From Sitta carolinensis (Eukaryota; Chordata; Aves; Passeriformes; Sittidae), in assembly GCA_032173965.1 (NCBI GenBank), contig CM063292.1, positions 4,788,001 to 4,852,000 on the forward strand: a stretch of 64,000 nt of DNA, written 5' to 3'. The notes beneath the pieces were generated by a model. That model did not search any database and was not told where the DNA came from. It saw only the letters and a list, made by a program, of their open reading frames with translations. The position numbers and the translations under genes are program-made. Shown here piece after piece: positions 27,401 to 36,280 of this stretch; the stretch's first letter is position 1; every line of letters begins with the position of its first letter.

Positions 27401-27715
27401 CCAGCGAGCCCTGTTCAAACAGACTTTCGAAAAGTACACAGAAATGCCCCTGGAGTGAGAAAAATGCCCCAGCAGGGTCACAAATATTATCTGAGATCTT
27501 TAAACAAAATTCCCTTGCGCGCCTCTCCGTTTCCCTTTCCAGCGCTGCCTCGGGCGAAGAAGAGTCGCACTTTTTGCGGATTGGAAAACACAAAAATAAC
27601 GGGTTGTTTAACAACAGGTTTTTGTTTTTGGGGTTTTTTTTTTCCACTTACCCTGCACCTCAGCTTTTATGGGCTCTACGTGCTCTTCCTTATTCCTGCC
27701 GAACAGCGAATCCAT
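12228..27715 (-). CDS. BCO1: Beta-carotene 15,15'-oxygenase (BCO1/BCMO1), complete, 11 coding exons
   Basis: BCO1 is the cytosolic non-haem iron dioxygenase that cleaves beta-carotene centrally into two retinal molecules. Minus-strand coding exons in order: 27652-27715, 24399-24527, 20898-21027, 19507-19654, 18459-18606, 17302-17522, 16211-16468, 15004-15106, 14306-14400, 12577-12688, 12228-12400. All junctions obey GT-AG and the phases chain without a break to 526 codons plus stop, the length I recall for chicken BCO1. The iron ligands of the RPE65/BCO family are at His172 (TSHPHYD), His236 (YYHSFG), His307 ([12 protein letters not shown]) and His512 (DLHGMF). The family signature [15 protein letters not shown] spans the last junction. 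The protein is intact and likely active. Introns 1 and 2 carry an LTR and a large minisatellite. Confidence 0.96.
12577..12688 (-). CDS. BCO1: BCO1 coding exon 10
   Basis: Residues 433-469, with [20 protein letters not shown] as the conserved block. The acceptor is TTTAG|ATTGC and the donor G|GTAAAA, phase 1. Confidence 0.94.
14306..14400 (-). CDS. BCO1: BCO1 coding exon 9
   Basis: Residues 401-432, including [18 protein letters not shown] and VQWSPVPTK, typical of the family. The donor is AAG|GTATAA. Confidence 0.94.
15004..15106 (-). CDS. BCO1: BCO1 coding exon 8
   Basis: Residues 367-400, with [17 protein letters not shown] and [11 protein letters not shown]. This is the linker between propeller blades before the substrate-tunnel segment. 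The donor is GAAG|GTGAG. Confidence 0.94.
16211..16468 (-). CDS. BCO1: BCO1 coding exon 7
   Basis: Residues 281-366. It contains [20 protein letters not shown], in which His307 matches the third iron ligand, followed by the conserved [19 protein letters not shown]. The acceptor is TTTCAG|ACTTGG. Confidence 0.95.
17302..17522 (-). CDS. BCO1: BCO1 coding exon 6
   Basis: Residues 207-280, with [20 protein letters not shown], where His236 is the second iron ligand, then [20 protein letters not shown]. The numbering is one lower than human His237 because of a one-residue-shorter loop at the exon start. Confidence 0.95.
18459..18606 (-). CDS. BCO1: BCO1 coding exon 5
   Basis: Residues 158-206, starting [19 protein letters not shown] with His172, the first iron ligand, then [18 protein letters not shown]. 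The donor is CCAG|GTAAGA. Confidence 0.95.
19507..19654 (-). CDS. BCO1: BCO1 coding exon 4
   Basis: Residues 108-157, with the family block [19 protein letters not shown] and then [20 protein letters not shown]. The acceptor is CACAG|GGCATT and the donor AAG|GTACAA. Confidence 0.95.
20898..21027 (-). CDS. BCO1: BCO1 coding exon 3
   Basis: Residues 65-107, with [20 protein letters not shown] and [18 protein letters not shown]. The acceptor is CCTCAG|GTGAAG and the donor CCAA|GTAAGC. Confidence 0.95.
21820..21841. repeat. T-rich tract in BCO1 intron 2
   Basis: A mostly thymine run with a few cytosines, upstream on the plus strand of the minisatellite. It is simple low-complexity sequence. Confidence 0.6.
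22024..24060. repeat. 55-bp minisatellite array, about 36-37 copies
   Basis: A tandem array lies wholly inside BCO1 intron 2. The unit reads CCCCAGCACAGCCCC followed by TGGGCTCGGCAGTGCTGG, a TACCTCT or GACCCCT variant, and GGAAATGCTGTTCAT. Most units are 55 bp; several are 54 bp where the C-run before GGGCTC is one shorter. The first copy (from about 22024) is degenerate and the last breaks off near 24055. Unit variants recur every four and every eight copies. Because 55 is not divisible by three and the unit lacks stop codons in the forward direction, all three plus frames stay open. The resulting long ORFs are artefacts. Confidence 0.97.
24399..24527 (-). CDS. BCO1: BCO1 coding exon 2
   Basis: Residues 22-64, with [17 protein letters not shown] and [19 protein letters not shown], hallmark motifs of the carotenoid oxygenase family. 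The donor is ATG|GTAAGT. Confidence 0.96.
24804..25050 (+). mobile_element. Probable solo LTR of an endogenous retrovirus
   Basis: About 247 bp begin with TGTGATAAAC and end with AATGACA, giving the TG...CA ends of an LTR. Inside lie two CCAAT boxes (24898-24902 and 24931-24935), a TATA box (TATATAA, 24958-24964) and an AATAAA signal (24980-24985), in the order and spacing of a U3-R-U5 unit on the plus strand. No internal viral genes are present. I could not find a clean target-site duplication, so the exact ends are tentative. It lies antisense to BCO1 in intron 1. Confidence 0.55.
25785..25880 (-). mobile_element. CR1 LINE fragment (antisense)
   Basis: Blocks such as TTCCAACCCCTGCCATGGGC, GGTCCACTAGACCAAGTTGC and CCCATCCAACCTGGC are diagnostic of the CR1 3' region in reverse orientation. 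It is a short scrap in BCO1 intron 1. Confidence 0.8.
25953..26004. repeat. (TCA)n/(TAT)n compound microsatellite
   Basis: Imperfect TCATCA triplets run directly into TATTATTATTATTG triplets. It is a compound simple repeat in BCO1 intron 1. Confidence 0.85.
27652..27715 (-). CDS. BCO1: BCO1 coding exon 1 with start codon
   Basis: The start is ATG 27715. The peptide [20 protein letters not shown] matches the N-terminus of vertebrate BCO1. The donor is CAGG|GTAAGT, phase 1, which joins exon 2 to make Gly-Gln-Leu-Pro. The exon is too short to stand out as an ORF. Confidence 0.93.
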
Positions 27716-27810
27716 CTCCGATGAAATCCCGAGTGCCTGCGCTCTGCCCCGCCGCTCCCGCAGGCGCCGTTGTCCCCCCGGTCTGGGCTAAGAACGGCTC
27801 TCCCCTGTTA

Positions 27811-27816
27811 CATATA
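27811..27816 (-). promoter_or_regulatory. BCO1: Candidate BCO1 TATA element
   Basis: TATATG on the minus strand, about 95 bp upstream of the BCO1 start codon, is at a sensible distance for a short 5' UTR. It is a weak match to the TATA consensus. The AT-rich element at 27869 could serve instead. Confidence 0.4.
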
Positions 27817-27822
27817 AAGATA

Positions 27823-27835
27823 AGGTCAAAGTGCA
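27823..27835. promoter_or_regulatory. BCO1: DR1 / PPRE-like nuclear receptor site in BCO1 promoter
   Basis: AGGTCA-A-AGTGCA is a direct repeat of nuclear-receptor half-sites spaced by one base, with two mismatches in the second half. This type binds PPAR-RXR or HNF4. A PPRE has been described in mammalian BCO1 promoters. Here it lies about 110 bp upstream of the start codon. Function is inferred from sequence only. Confidence 0.5.
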
Positions 27836-27868
27836 GCCCGAGCTGGTGGCCGGTGGCTTATAGATTGA

Positions 27869-27878
27869 CTATTTATAA
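27869..27878. promoter_or_regulatory. BCO1: MEF2-type site in BCO1 promoter
   Basis: CTATTTATAA fits the MEF2 consensus YTAWWWWTAR exactly. It lies about 35 bp distal to the DR1 element. Cooperation of MEF2 and PPAR-gamma has been reported for the human gene. It also resembles a TATA box on the minus strand (TATAAATAG), so its role is ambiguous. Confidence 0.45.
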
Positions 27879-27899
27879 TAGCTGATCTTTAATCCCAGC

Positions 27900-30800
27900 A
27901 CATACACTCTAATTCTTGCACATTCGTATTAAAATTAACTCTTTCACTGTCTTGGAGGGGAAGTAAGAAGTACGTTAACTCCACTGTTTGCTCCTTATGG
28001 ACCTGGCAGAGGCAGGAAGGCACAGCCAGGGACAGCTGGAGTGGCTGACACATCGCCTGCAGCTTTCCAGGTAAATGCTAGACACTGCTAAGGATGCTTG
28101 TCCCGTTTGGCTGGAAGGGAGAGGAAAAAAAAAGGAATCTCTGCTCACTGTTCTGGATTTGGTACTTTGGGAGTGACAAGCATTTCAGAGCAGGGGATCA
28201 TCCTTTTCTTTCCATTCTGTGATTTTAAACTGAGCTGTTCTGTAAATTAACGAATTATCACCACTGAATGTGATGGATTTCTTTATGTACAAGCTGTTCC
28301 AGAGTCAACTGAGTGGCACGTCTTCGAAATAAACATCCTTTCACTCTACCATATTCTCCCATATGTGACCTGAATCCACCTAGGAAAGTATGGCAGGATT
28401 CATTGAAACTAAGGCAGATTTTTAACTTCATGCTTTTGTTTCTTGATAAGGTACTTAGCTGAGTTAAATGTTGTTAATTTTAAAATCCTCTGGAAAGAGA
28501 ATTATTTCAATATAAAGCATGTGATTGCTGAGTAAATCTTAGGCTCCATTGACCATGAAGGATAAAGAAAATCTTTGCACAATTATATATTATGCAATTT
28601 CATATGGGGTTACCCTGAAATCCGATTTTTTCAGCTGAATCACCATTGTTCCCAAAATGTTTAACATCACTTCCTAAGACTGACTGATCTCTTAGAGCTA
28701 TTACAGTTATTTTATTCAAAACACAGTTTGTGCTACAGACTCTTCTGACACATTTATTATACATTGTTCCTCATCTCCAAACCTCCTCTCTGTTTGATGG
28801 CTGATCTTCACTCCTGGAGATCATCAGCACAGCGTGCCTTGGACTCTTTTTGGAAAGCACTGACAGAAGCAAATGATAACAATATAAAAAGCCAGATTAG
28901 AAGAGAAAATACAAGGTCTTTGAATTAGTAATACTAATAAACAGCAGGATTGAACCAGCCAGCTGTAGGAGATGAAGGGGATCAAAATTCACATATATAA
29001 GGATATACATACACATAGACATGCACATCCACTGTGCAAATGTGACACTGCACATATGTGAGAGTGTGTGTGCATTGAGATGTTGACCCACTCTATACAC
29101 AAAACCAAGTAAGGGATTTTTCAGCAATGTTAGGGGCTGAAAATGATCTGGCAAAAATCCAAAGCTGCCCAACTCTACTCTCACTAAGCAATGGAGACTT
29201 TTTGTCTCTCCACAATGTTCTGTTTTGCTTTAATATGTTTGTTTCAGTGTACCTTCACCCATTTATGCGTGCAGCTCTTATTGCTGCTGTTTTAATTATC
29301 TGACCTGTGAGTTGTCTAATCTGTAGTGATCTTAAGATTTCCATAGAGAAACAATCAATCAAGAGATTAATTCAACCCCCTTTTACCTCGTCCACCCCAA
29401 GTGTTTGTTTAGGTTAAGGTTCAGCCATGATGAGATAATTGGAAACTTTGTTAAAAGTTGTCTGAATGGAAGGACAAGGAGATTCGGATATCCAACAGTT
29501 TCTGAAATCAACTTAAATGCGTTTGGTAGCTAATTTTAGGTGCCTTTGACTGGATGTTTTGTCTCATATGTTGTACAACTTAAATAAAGAAGCCTTTTGA
29601 AGTTAGTTTTTCCTGCTTGTCAGTAAAAAATATTTCATTTACCAGCAAAACACTTTTTTTATTTTTTGCATCACACTAATGACAAATAAGCAGTTTAGTA
29701 CAGTATGTGGAGATTAATTTTCTTGCCAACTGTGTGATTTCCCCCCTTTCCACATTGAACTGTCAAAATATCAAAGCATTGATTTACAATTATAATGTAT
29801 AATCATCAGCAGTAGAGGATATGGATTAGGTGATTTTTCTAATTTTATTATTTCACAATGTTTCTTCTTGTTGCAAAACCCTTCAAATATAAATCCTCCC
29901 CCAACCAAATCTCACATTTCTCTCCACAGCAGTTTCCTCTCTCTATTCAGCCCTCATGACAACATTTTTGAAGTCACCAGCTCCCCACCATGTGCAGATT
30001 TGTTTCACTGTGTTTCTTTCTGCTCTGGACAGCTGTGGGGAAGGAACAAGCTGTTTCCTCTTGGGCCCTTTCTCACTTTCACTTCCCTCCAGTCTCTGCA
30101 TGCCCTGAGCTTCTCTCCCAGACTTTAATAGGGCCATGAAAACATTTTTGGAGACTGGGGGTTACATTTTGGTGTGATCTCTGTGGTTTATCAAAACAAA
30201 AGCTTCCAAGGCAGCAGAGCTTGTTAACTGCATTTCTACTTCAACAATAATGTCATTGCTGTGTGCCTACCTTTGTACTTTTGGTTCACGTAGCAAGAAG
30301 CAAGTTATTGCCTTAGAAATCACAGAGAGACCAATACAATTCCTTATCTCTATTGTATTTAATTAATTTTAATCTCAATCTTTTGCTTATAGAAATTGAG
30401 TTCTAATTAAAGCCCATTAGCAAAGGTCAAATTGACTTGGCATATATGACTTTAAGCTGTGCTAAGAACTTTCAGTATCAACAGTTATCTGTTATTACCA
30501 AATAAAACTCCAATAATAAAACTGATATGAATTTAGGAGTTGTTCTTGCTGAAATTACACTGATTGCTATCTCACTTTCTAGAAATATGAGTTCTTATCT
30601 TTGTTAAATATTCTTTTATTGGCATGATCTCATTTCACAAAACTGCCACCAGACTATTTAGAAACAAGTCTCTTGTACTGTCCAGATATAATTGCAAACA
30701 CACATTACTTATGTAGTTTGTTCAAATTTAAATGACAATAGTTTCTCTATATTATTCTGACCAGAATAACATTAGGGTCAAAACTGTTTGGAACGTTTAC

Positions 30801-33800
30801 TGGTTTGCTCATTATTGGGACAATAATATTGGACAGTAAAATTTTGGTTTTGTGAGATTTTAATTTCCTTGATAAGATTTTCATTTTGGGAGGTGAGTTT
30901 TTTGTGGGTTTTCACAATTTCTTTGATAAACAAAACTATTGTTTACTTTTTTACAGTCATTGTTTTAATACCTATCACAAGAAATATTAAATTGTTCATT
31001 AAATTAAACATATAATGTAACTTAATATTAAAACTCTTCACATACTAAGGCATAGAACTTCTGGCCTCCCCATACTGGTATCCATCAGACTGAGCCTGCC
31101 CAGTGAACATAATGCCCAAATAATTAAACACTAGACATTAAAACAAATAAACAACCACAGCACCCACATAAACTTCCTCACGTCTATAACCTTATCTGCA
31201 CCTTTCAACATGCCCATTTACATGTTTTAATATGTAAATTATAGAGTTCAGTCATGTGTTTTCAAGTGGGTAGAATGACAAAATGAAGGTTAGCATTCAC
31301 TTCCATGACTGAAGGAGTGGAAATGGGGTCACAAATGGGTACAATGACAGAAGTTAATGTTGCTGCACTCTGTCCTACCTGGTATCCTACTGTGCATCTT
31401 TGGGGGAGCATAAAGAAAAACTCAAAAGGGCTGCTTTCTGGTTTTAGTAAATGGCAACTGAGTGTAGAGGACTTGACACAAAAACAGTGTTCCTGAGCAG
31501 AGAGGCTGCTGGGCCTCCAGTCCTTCCATTATGGGGATTGAGAAGCTGATCTTTTTTGTAAGCTGTTGGATATCTACTCATAAGAGACATTATCAATGAA
31601 AACAACTTGTAATAGAGCTTTTCCTCTCTACTTTTCCTCTCTGCTTTCATGCCGTGTAAGCTCTGAAATACATCAGAATAATCAGAAGAAAAATGTGTAA
31701 CCTAATTAAATAAAACAAACAAGACGTGAAAACTGAAACACCTTAGAAGTCTGGCCAGTTTTATACTTATGGAAATCTGGAGAGACTGCAGAGATGGTAG
31801 CTGTAAATGATGGCTGTAAATTTAGATCTAAGCAATTTATTTTACCTCTGTGTGTGCAGGGCAAAGTTCAGTCCATTTGTATTTACCAGTTAATGTTTTA
31901 CCCAAAGAGGGCACCTTTAATGCTTTGAACAGTTCTCTAATTAAGATATTAAGGTAATGGCAGATCTAAATTGTGCCACTTAGTCAAACATGATCACAAG
32001 AACACATGAGGTGTCATTAGGTTCTGCTCCTTTCTGTGTGAACTTGGGGTTCAGTTTGGCCATCAATAACCCCAGCTCAATAACTGTTCTTATAGGGCCC
32101 ACTCATTCACTTTTCCTAACAGTCAAAGTTCTGCTCTGACAGGCAATAATACAGGGGAAATAGCTGGGAAGGTGGCAGGTACTGAGGCATCAACTGTGGC
32201 AGTGAGGAAAGGCCAGGTATGAGCCTAGAGGCAATGCCAGACACTTCCAAGGGACAGTTCCTATGAGAAGATCCTCAAGGACTTATCCAGGTGACTTATC
32301 CAAGTAACCATACACATCCCATAAACAGAAATTATGTTCAAACCAACAGCTCCTGAACGTAATCCTACTTATCTTTATCCTGACCCCATCATGCCAGGCA
32401 TAAATGTCTAGTTTAATTATTGCACAGATAAGGATTGTTTTGCCTGTTTTTATAAACAAGATAACATCAAAATTGCAACTTGGCAGGGATCACTGGTAAG
32501 TTCAGTGTGTTGCCTCATGGAAAATTAGACAGTAGAAGCAACAAGACCAAACCCTTTCCAGTCAGCAATAACTGTGTCTCACCATCAGGATAAGCAGCAC
32601 AGGGGGGCAGCAAGGAAGGAAGTGGGGCTGTGATCCACCTTCTTAGATTAATTGGCAAACAGGCATTTTTAAAACCAGCTGAAGAGATGGAAGGTGTAGG
32701 TGTAGAGTCTGCTCAGGACTCAGTCCCTTCCTACCTATCAGGGTAACAATGTTCTTTACACTGCAGAAGTTTACATGACACATAAAATGGACTACTCATG
32801 ATCTTGTCTCAAGTTCATGATATCTGAAAACAATCTTTTTCTACTTCTATCTTGTTCTTTTTCTAAGTAGTAGAAATCAGTTTTCAGTTTTTATGTTTAT
32901 TCAGTTAACAGAACACAGAGATGTTCATATTCCTGACAAAAAACTCTGCATATTGCATTTAGTAATATTCAGGAATGTAAAGATGGTAATATCCTCCTAT
33001 AGAGAGTAAATTTACTTGCTCTTCCTCAAGGCAAATGAACAACAGCCAAAATGAACAGGGATGTGATTTACTCCTTCTCTTTGGCAGCTCTTCACTTCCT
33101 TAATTCTTCAAATCTAGCACTTTCTGGTCTCTATTATGGATTGTCAAGCTATTCTGCAGTGCTGCAGTTTAAATCACGGGATGCTCTCAGGCTGTCATGA
33201 TGCAGCTGTGATCTGTGATCTGCACCGGGGTACAAATCAGGACCACTCCAAAGTCAATGACTTCTGGCATAAGAAAGCTATTTGTAAAAAAATGTCTTTC
33301 TGTTGAGGAAGAAGGCAGAAGACGTGTTTTCCAAAAGAAGGTAAGTTCAAGGAGCACTGTTTACTTGACATCAAGTGAGTTCTCACTTATGAGTGAAAAG
33401 GGTTTTCAGAAGTTTCTCTCTTCCTGAAGACCCTAGCTGCTAATTTTGATGCTTTAAAAGCAGAATATTCTTTTCATGTAAATGCTTTTCTCATTCTTAT
33501 GGTAAACAGAATAAACTGACAGAATGCTTTCTTGGCACTAAAGTATAAAAAGCCAACAAATTGCCAAAGAGGGAAATTGTCTTTCTTCCACTCTCCATCT
33601 GCTGCAGGCAGCTGAAGAGTAACTTATAGCAACCGTAGATTAGGAAAAAAATGCACATTGCTATAGAAATTGCCAACAGTAGGCTCACTTGGAGAGCTTG
33701 GCTTTATTTGTAGACATTTCCAAACATTATTTGTTCTTTTTCAGGGCCTATTTCGAAATCCATCAAAGCCAGAGACAAGACTTCCATTAATTTCAATGCC

Positions 33801-35800
33801 TTTGGAGCAGATTCACAGGGGGAGAGCCTGTGGCACCCTCAGCCCTGGCATTTTTAGTATGTTCAGGTAGTGAGATTTCCAGTAGCAGAGAAAGAACTGG
33901 ACAATGCTACAGAACACATTCATCCCAAAAGTGAGCTCCTACTGGAAATGTCTGTCTCACCAAGCCAGCACATTGAAGTACAGGCTCCTTCATCATGCCT
34001 CTGCTTTCAGAAACAGGCTGTGTTTCTCATATCTAGAAAGACAAAGTGGGAGGGCTGGATGCCAGCTGCTGTGAAACTTGGCAAGTCAGCAGGGCCCAAG
34101 AAGAAGCAGGGAGTCTGGAGAGAGAATCATGCAAAAATACAGTGGCCAACTAACTGCAGAGCAGCTGCCCTCAGCTCTGACTGCGTGGACAGCTTGAATA
34201 TAAAACGGTTGGATTGGGGGTTCCCAAACTGAAGCCTGAGAAGTTTTGTATGGGGCCTGAAAGGGACTCCTAATTTGCAGACACCCCAACAGAAGCAGCT
34301 GATAATTGTAATTACACAGTCTCATACGGAAGGGGATGGGTGTCTGGGCCAATTAGCTAATTAGAATATGGATAGCTGGGAAATCCAGTTCAAATACTCA
34401 CATCTTAGCTGCTCCATAAGCTCTCCCTATTAATCAGTCAGAAATTCATGTGGGATCTGCTCCAAGGCTTCCATAGCTGAACTCTTGATTTACAGGTGGG
34501 GTGAGAAGGAAGACATACAGCATAATGTATTTTCCTCTCATCCCCCACAATTTTCCTACCTATTAAACACTTTCCAATTAACTTTATCTTGAAAACCCTG
34601 ATAACAGTCCTGCTTTTTCCAGCTGAGCAAGACAGCCATAAACTGAAGGTCCACAAAGGTCTTGGGATTGAAGTTCACTCTTAAATGCTGACTGGATGCA
34701 GCGTATCCACTTGACTTTGGCACAAAGCTTTGGAGCTTTCTGGCACAGTGGAAGGATGGGCACTGCTTCAGCCCAGCTGTGCAGTGCAGGAGGCATTTCT
34801 GCAGTGCAGGAGTCCATCAAACACTGCTGATTCCTCTGTGCTGTGGTAACTGGCTCACTGACCGATGTCTAAATATAAGTGCATGTTCTTTCAGTTTTGG
34901 GCTATGGTGGTATAAATTAATAATAATGACAGCAAAGTCAATGGAGCTAATGCCAAGGACAGGAGGATCACAATAGCTAAAATCCCTTTTTGTAATGTGC
35001 TTCTACTAAGCTGGTGGCTTGTAAACCTGATGGATATCTTTTATAAGGAAGCTAAGATGCATTTAGAGATTTCAGCTCCTAAATGTTGCTGGGCTTGCTT
35101 CCCAAAGTCCATCAGCAGCCTCTGGAATGTGCAAATAGGGCTTTCAAGTAGTTCTGATGACTAAGGCAATATTTTCATATTTCCTAAATCATTGGTTTAA
35201 GTTATGGCCTTCTCTTCTGCCTCCCAGCAGGTATAAATACTGTAGCTCCAAATAATTGAGCAGCTTATCTTTAAGGAATGATGGGAGCATTTCACTTGGG
35301 GTGTGGAATTCTAAGCAGACACAACAGTTCAAAATGAAGCTGAGATGAATCTGCACATGCGTAAATAGGAGGGCAGGATGAATATGATACAATAATTACA
35401 GACATTGCATTAGCATCTAAAAGAAGCACCTCAAACAATAATTATTAAAAATAAAGCAATCCAGACCAATTAAATGTATCTAGAGAAGCAGTGTGTTTTC
35501 CCATCTCATAACTCCTTGTGTTTCTCATTTTTTTATTCTCACTATTGTATCTCTTTGCTGTTGTAAAGACCTCCCAACTTCAGAGTTCACACAATGAAGC
35601 CTTTGATGTAGGAGCTTTATCTCACTTTTCCATGTGTTCAACAGTAGCATTTATCAGCCTTATCTTCTCTTCTCCTGAGGAAAGCAATGATTTAATGTCT
35701 TCTCCTCAAACTGATCTCACATGGGATGTGACATTTGTACAATAGAGCTCACAAGGGCCTGTACAGGGGCTTAGCATCAGCACAACACCCCCCAGACACA
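27900..35800. other. Intergenic region between BCO1 and PKD1L2
   Basis: About 8 kb of AT-rich sequence lies between the two divergent genes. I recognise no coding exon, RNA gene or clear transposon in it; the ORFs here are short and lack known motifs. Regulatory elements of either gene may lie here but cannot be called from one sequence. Confidence 0.55.
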
Positions 35801-35808
35801 AGCACAGT

Positions 35809-35815
35809 TATATAT
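35809..35815 (+). promoter_or_regulatory. PKD1L2: Candidate PKD1L2 TATA element
   Basis: TATATAT lies about 140 bp upstream of the proposed PKD1L2 start codon. It would place transcription start near 35840 with a 5' UTR of roughly 110 bp. This is inference from position and sequence only. Confidence 0.35.
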
Positions 35816-35952
35816 TAGAAGTTCTGTTCCATGCTCTATTGCTGCTGCTGTGGCCAGCAGCAAAGAGGAAGGAGAATGCTGATGACATGGCAAGGATGAC
35901 ATCTCAAGCTTTTGAAGAAAGCAGAAAAAAGAGTGGTGCCCTGAAAAGCAAG

Positions 35953-36280
35953 ATGAGCACGATGCAAAGCATTGAGCTGAGAATTTGGCTGGGGGTCACA
36001 GTTCTGATTTCTCTTGCTGTGTGCTTGGCTGTGGAGGAAGCAACTGATGAAGGAATACCTTGTTCAAAGTACCAGCAAGCTTTCAACCATTCATGCTATG
36101 AGTTTGTTAGACTCCAGCAAACCTTCACAAGTGCCCAGAGCTGGTGCGAGAGAGGAGGAGGGCACCTTGTCTTTATTCGAAATGAGGACACTCAAGAGTT
36201 CTTGCAAAAACATATTGCTGAGGATCAGGAATGGTGGATAGGACTGATCTCGAAGTCCTTGCTGAATGAAACTACTGATG
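35953..36280 (+). CDS. PKD1L2: PKD1L2 exon 1: signal peptide and start of C-type lectin
   Basis: Residues 1-109. A hydrophobic leader ([14 protein letters not shown]) is followed by [15 protein letters not shown] and [14 protein letters not shown] and then WWIGLI, the classic first half of a C-type lectin fold. Upstream in-frame ATGs exist at 35887 and 35899. The donor is GATG|GTAGGT. Confidence 0.88.

Noticed and set aside
33870..34232. 120-codon ORF in the BCO1-PKD1L2 intergenic region
   Set aside because: No motif, signal peptide or splice support; peptide composition looks random.
35887..35901. Upstream in-frame ATGs of PKD1L2 exon 1
   Set aside because: Starting there would put about 20 charged residues before the hydrophobic leader; the ATG at 35953 gives a standard signal peptide. 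The upstream starts cannot be fully excluded.
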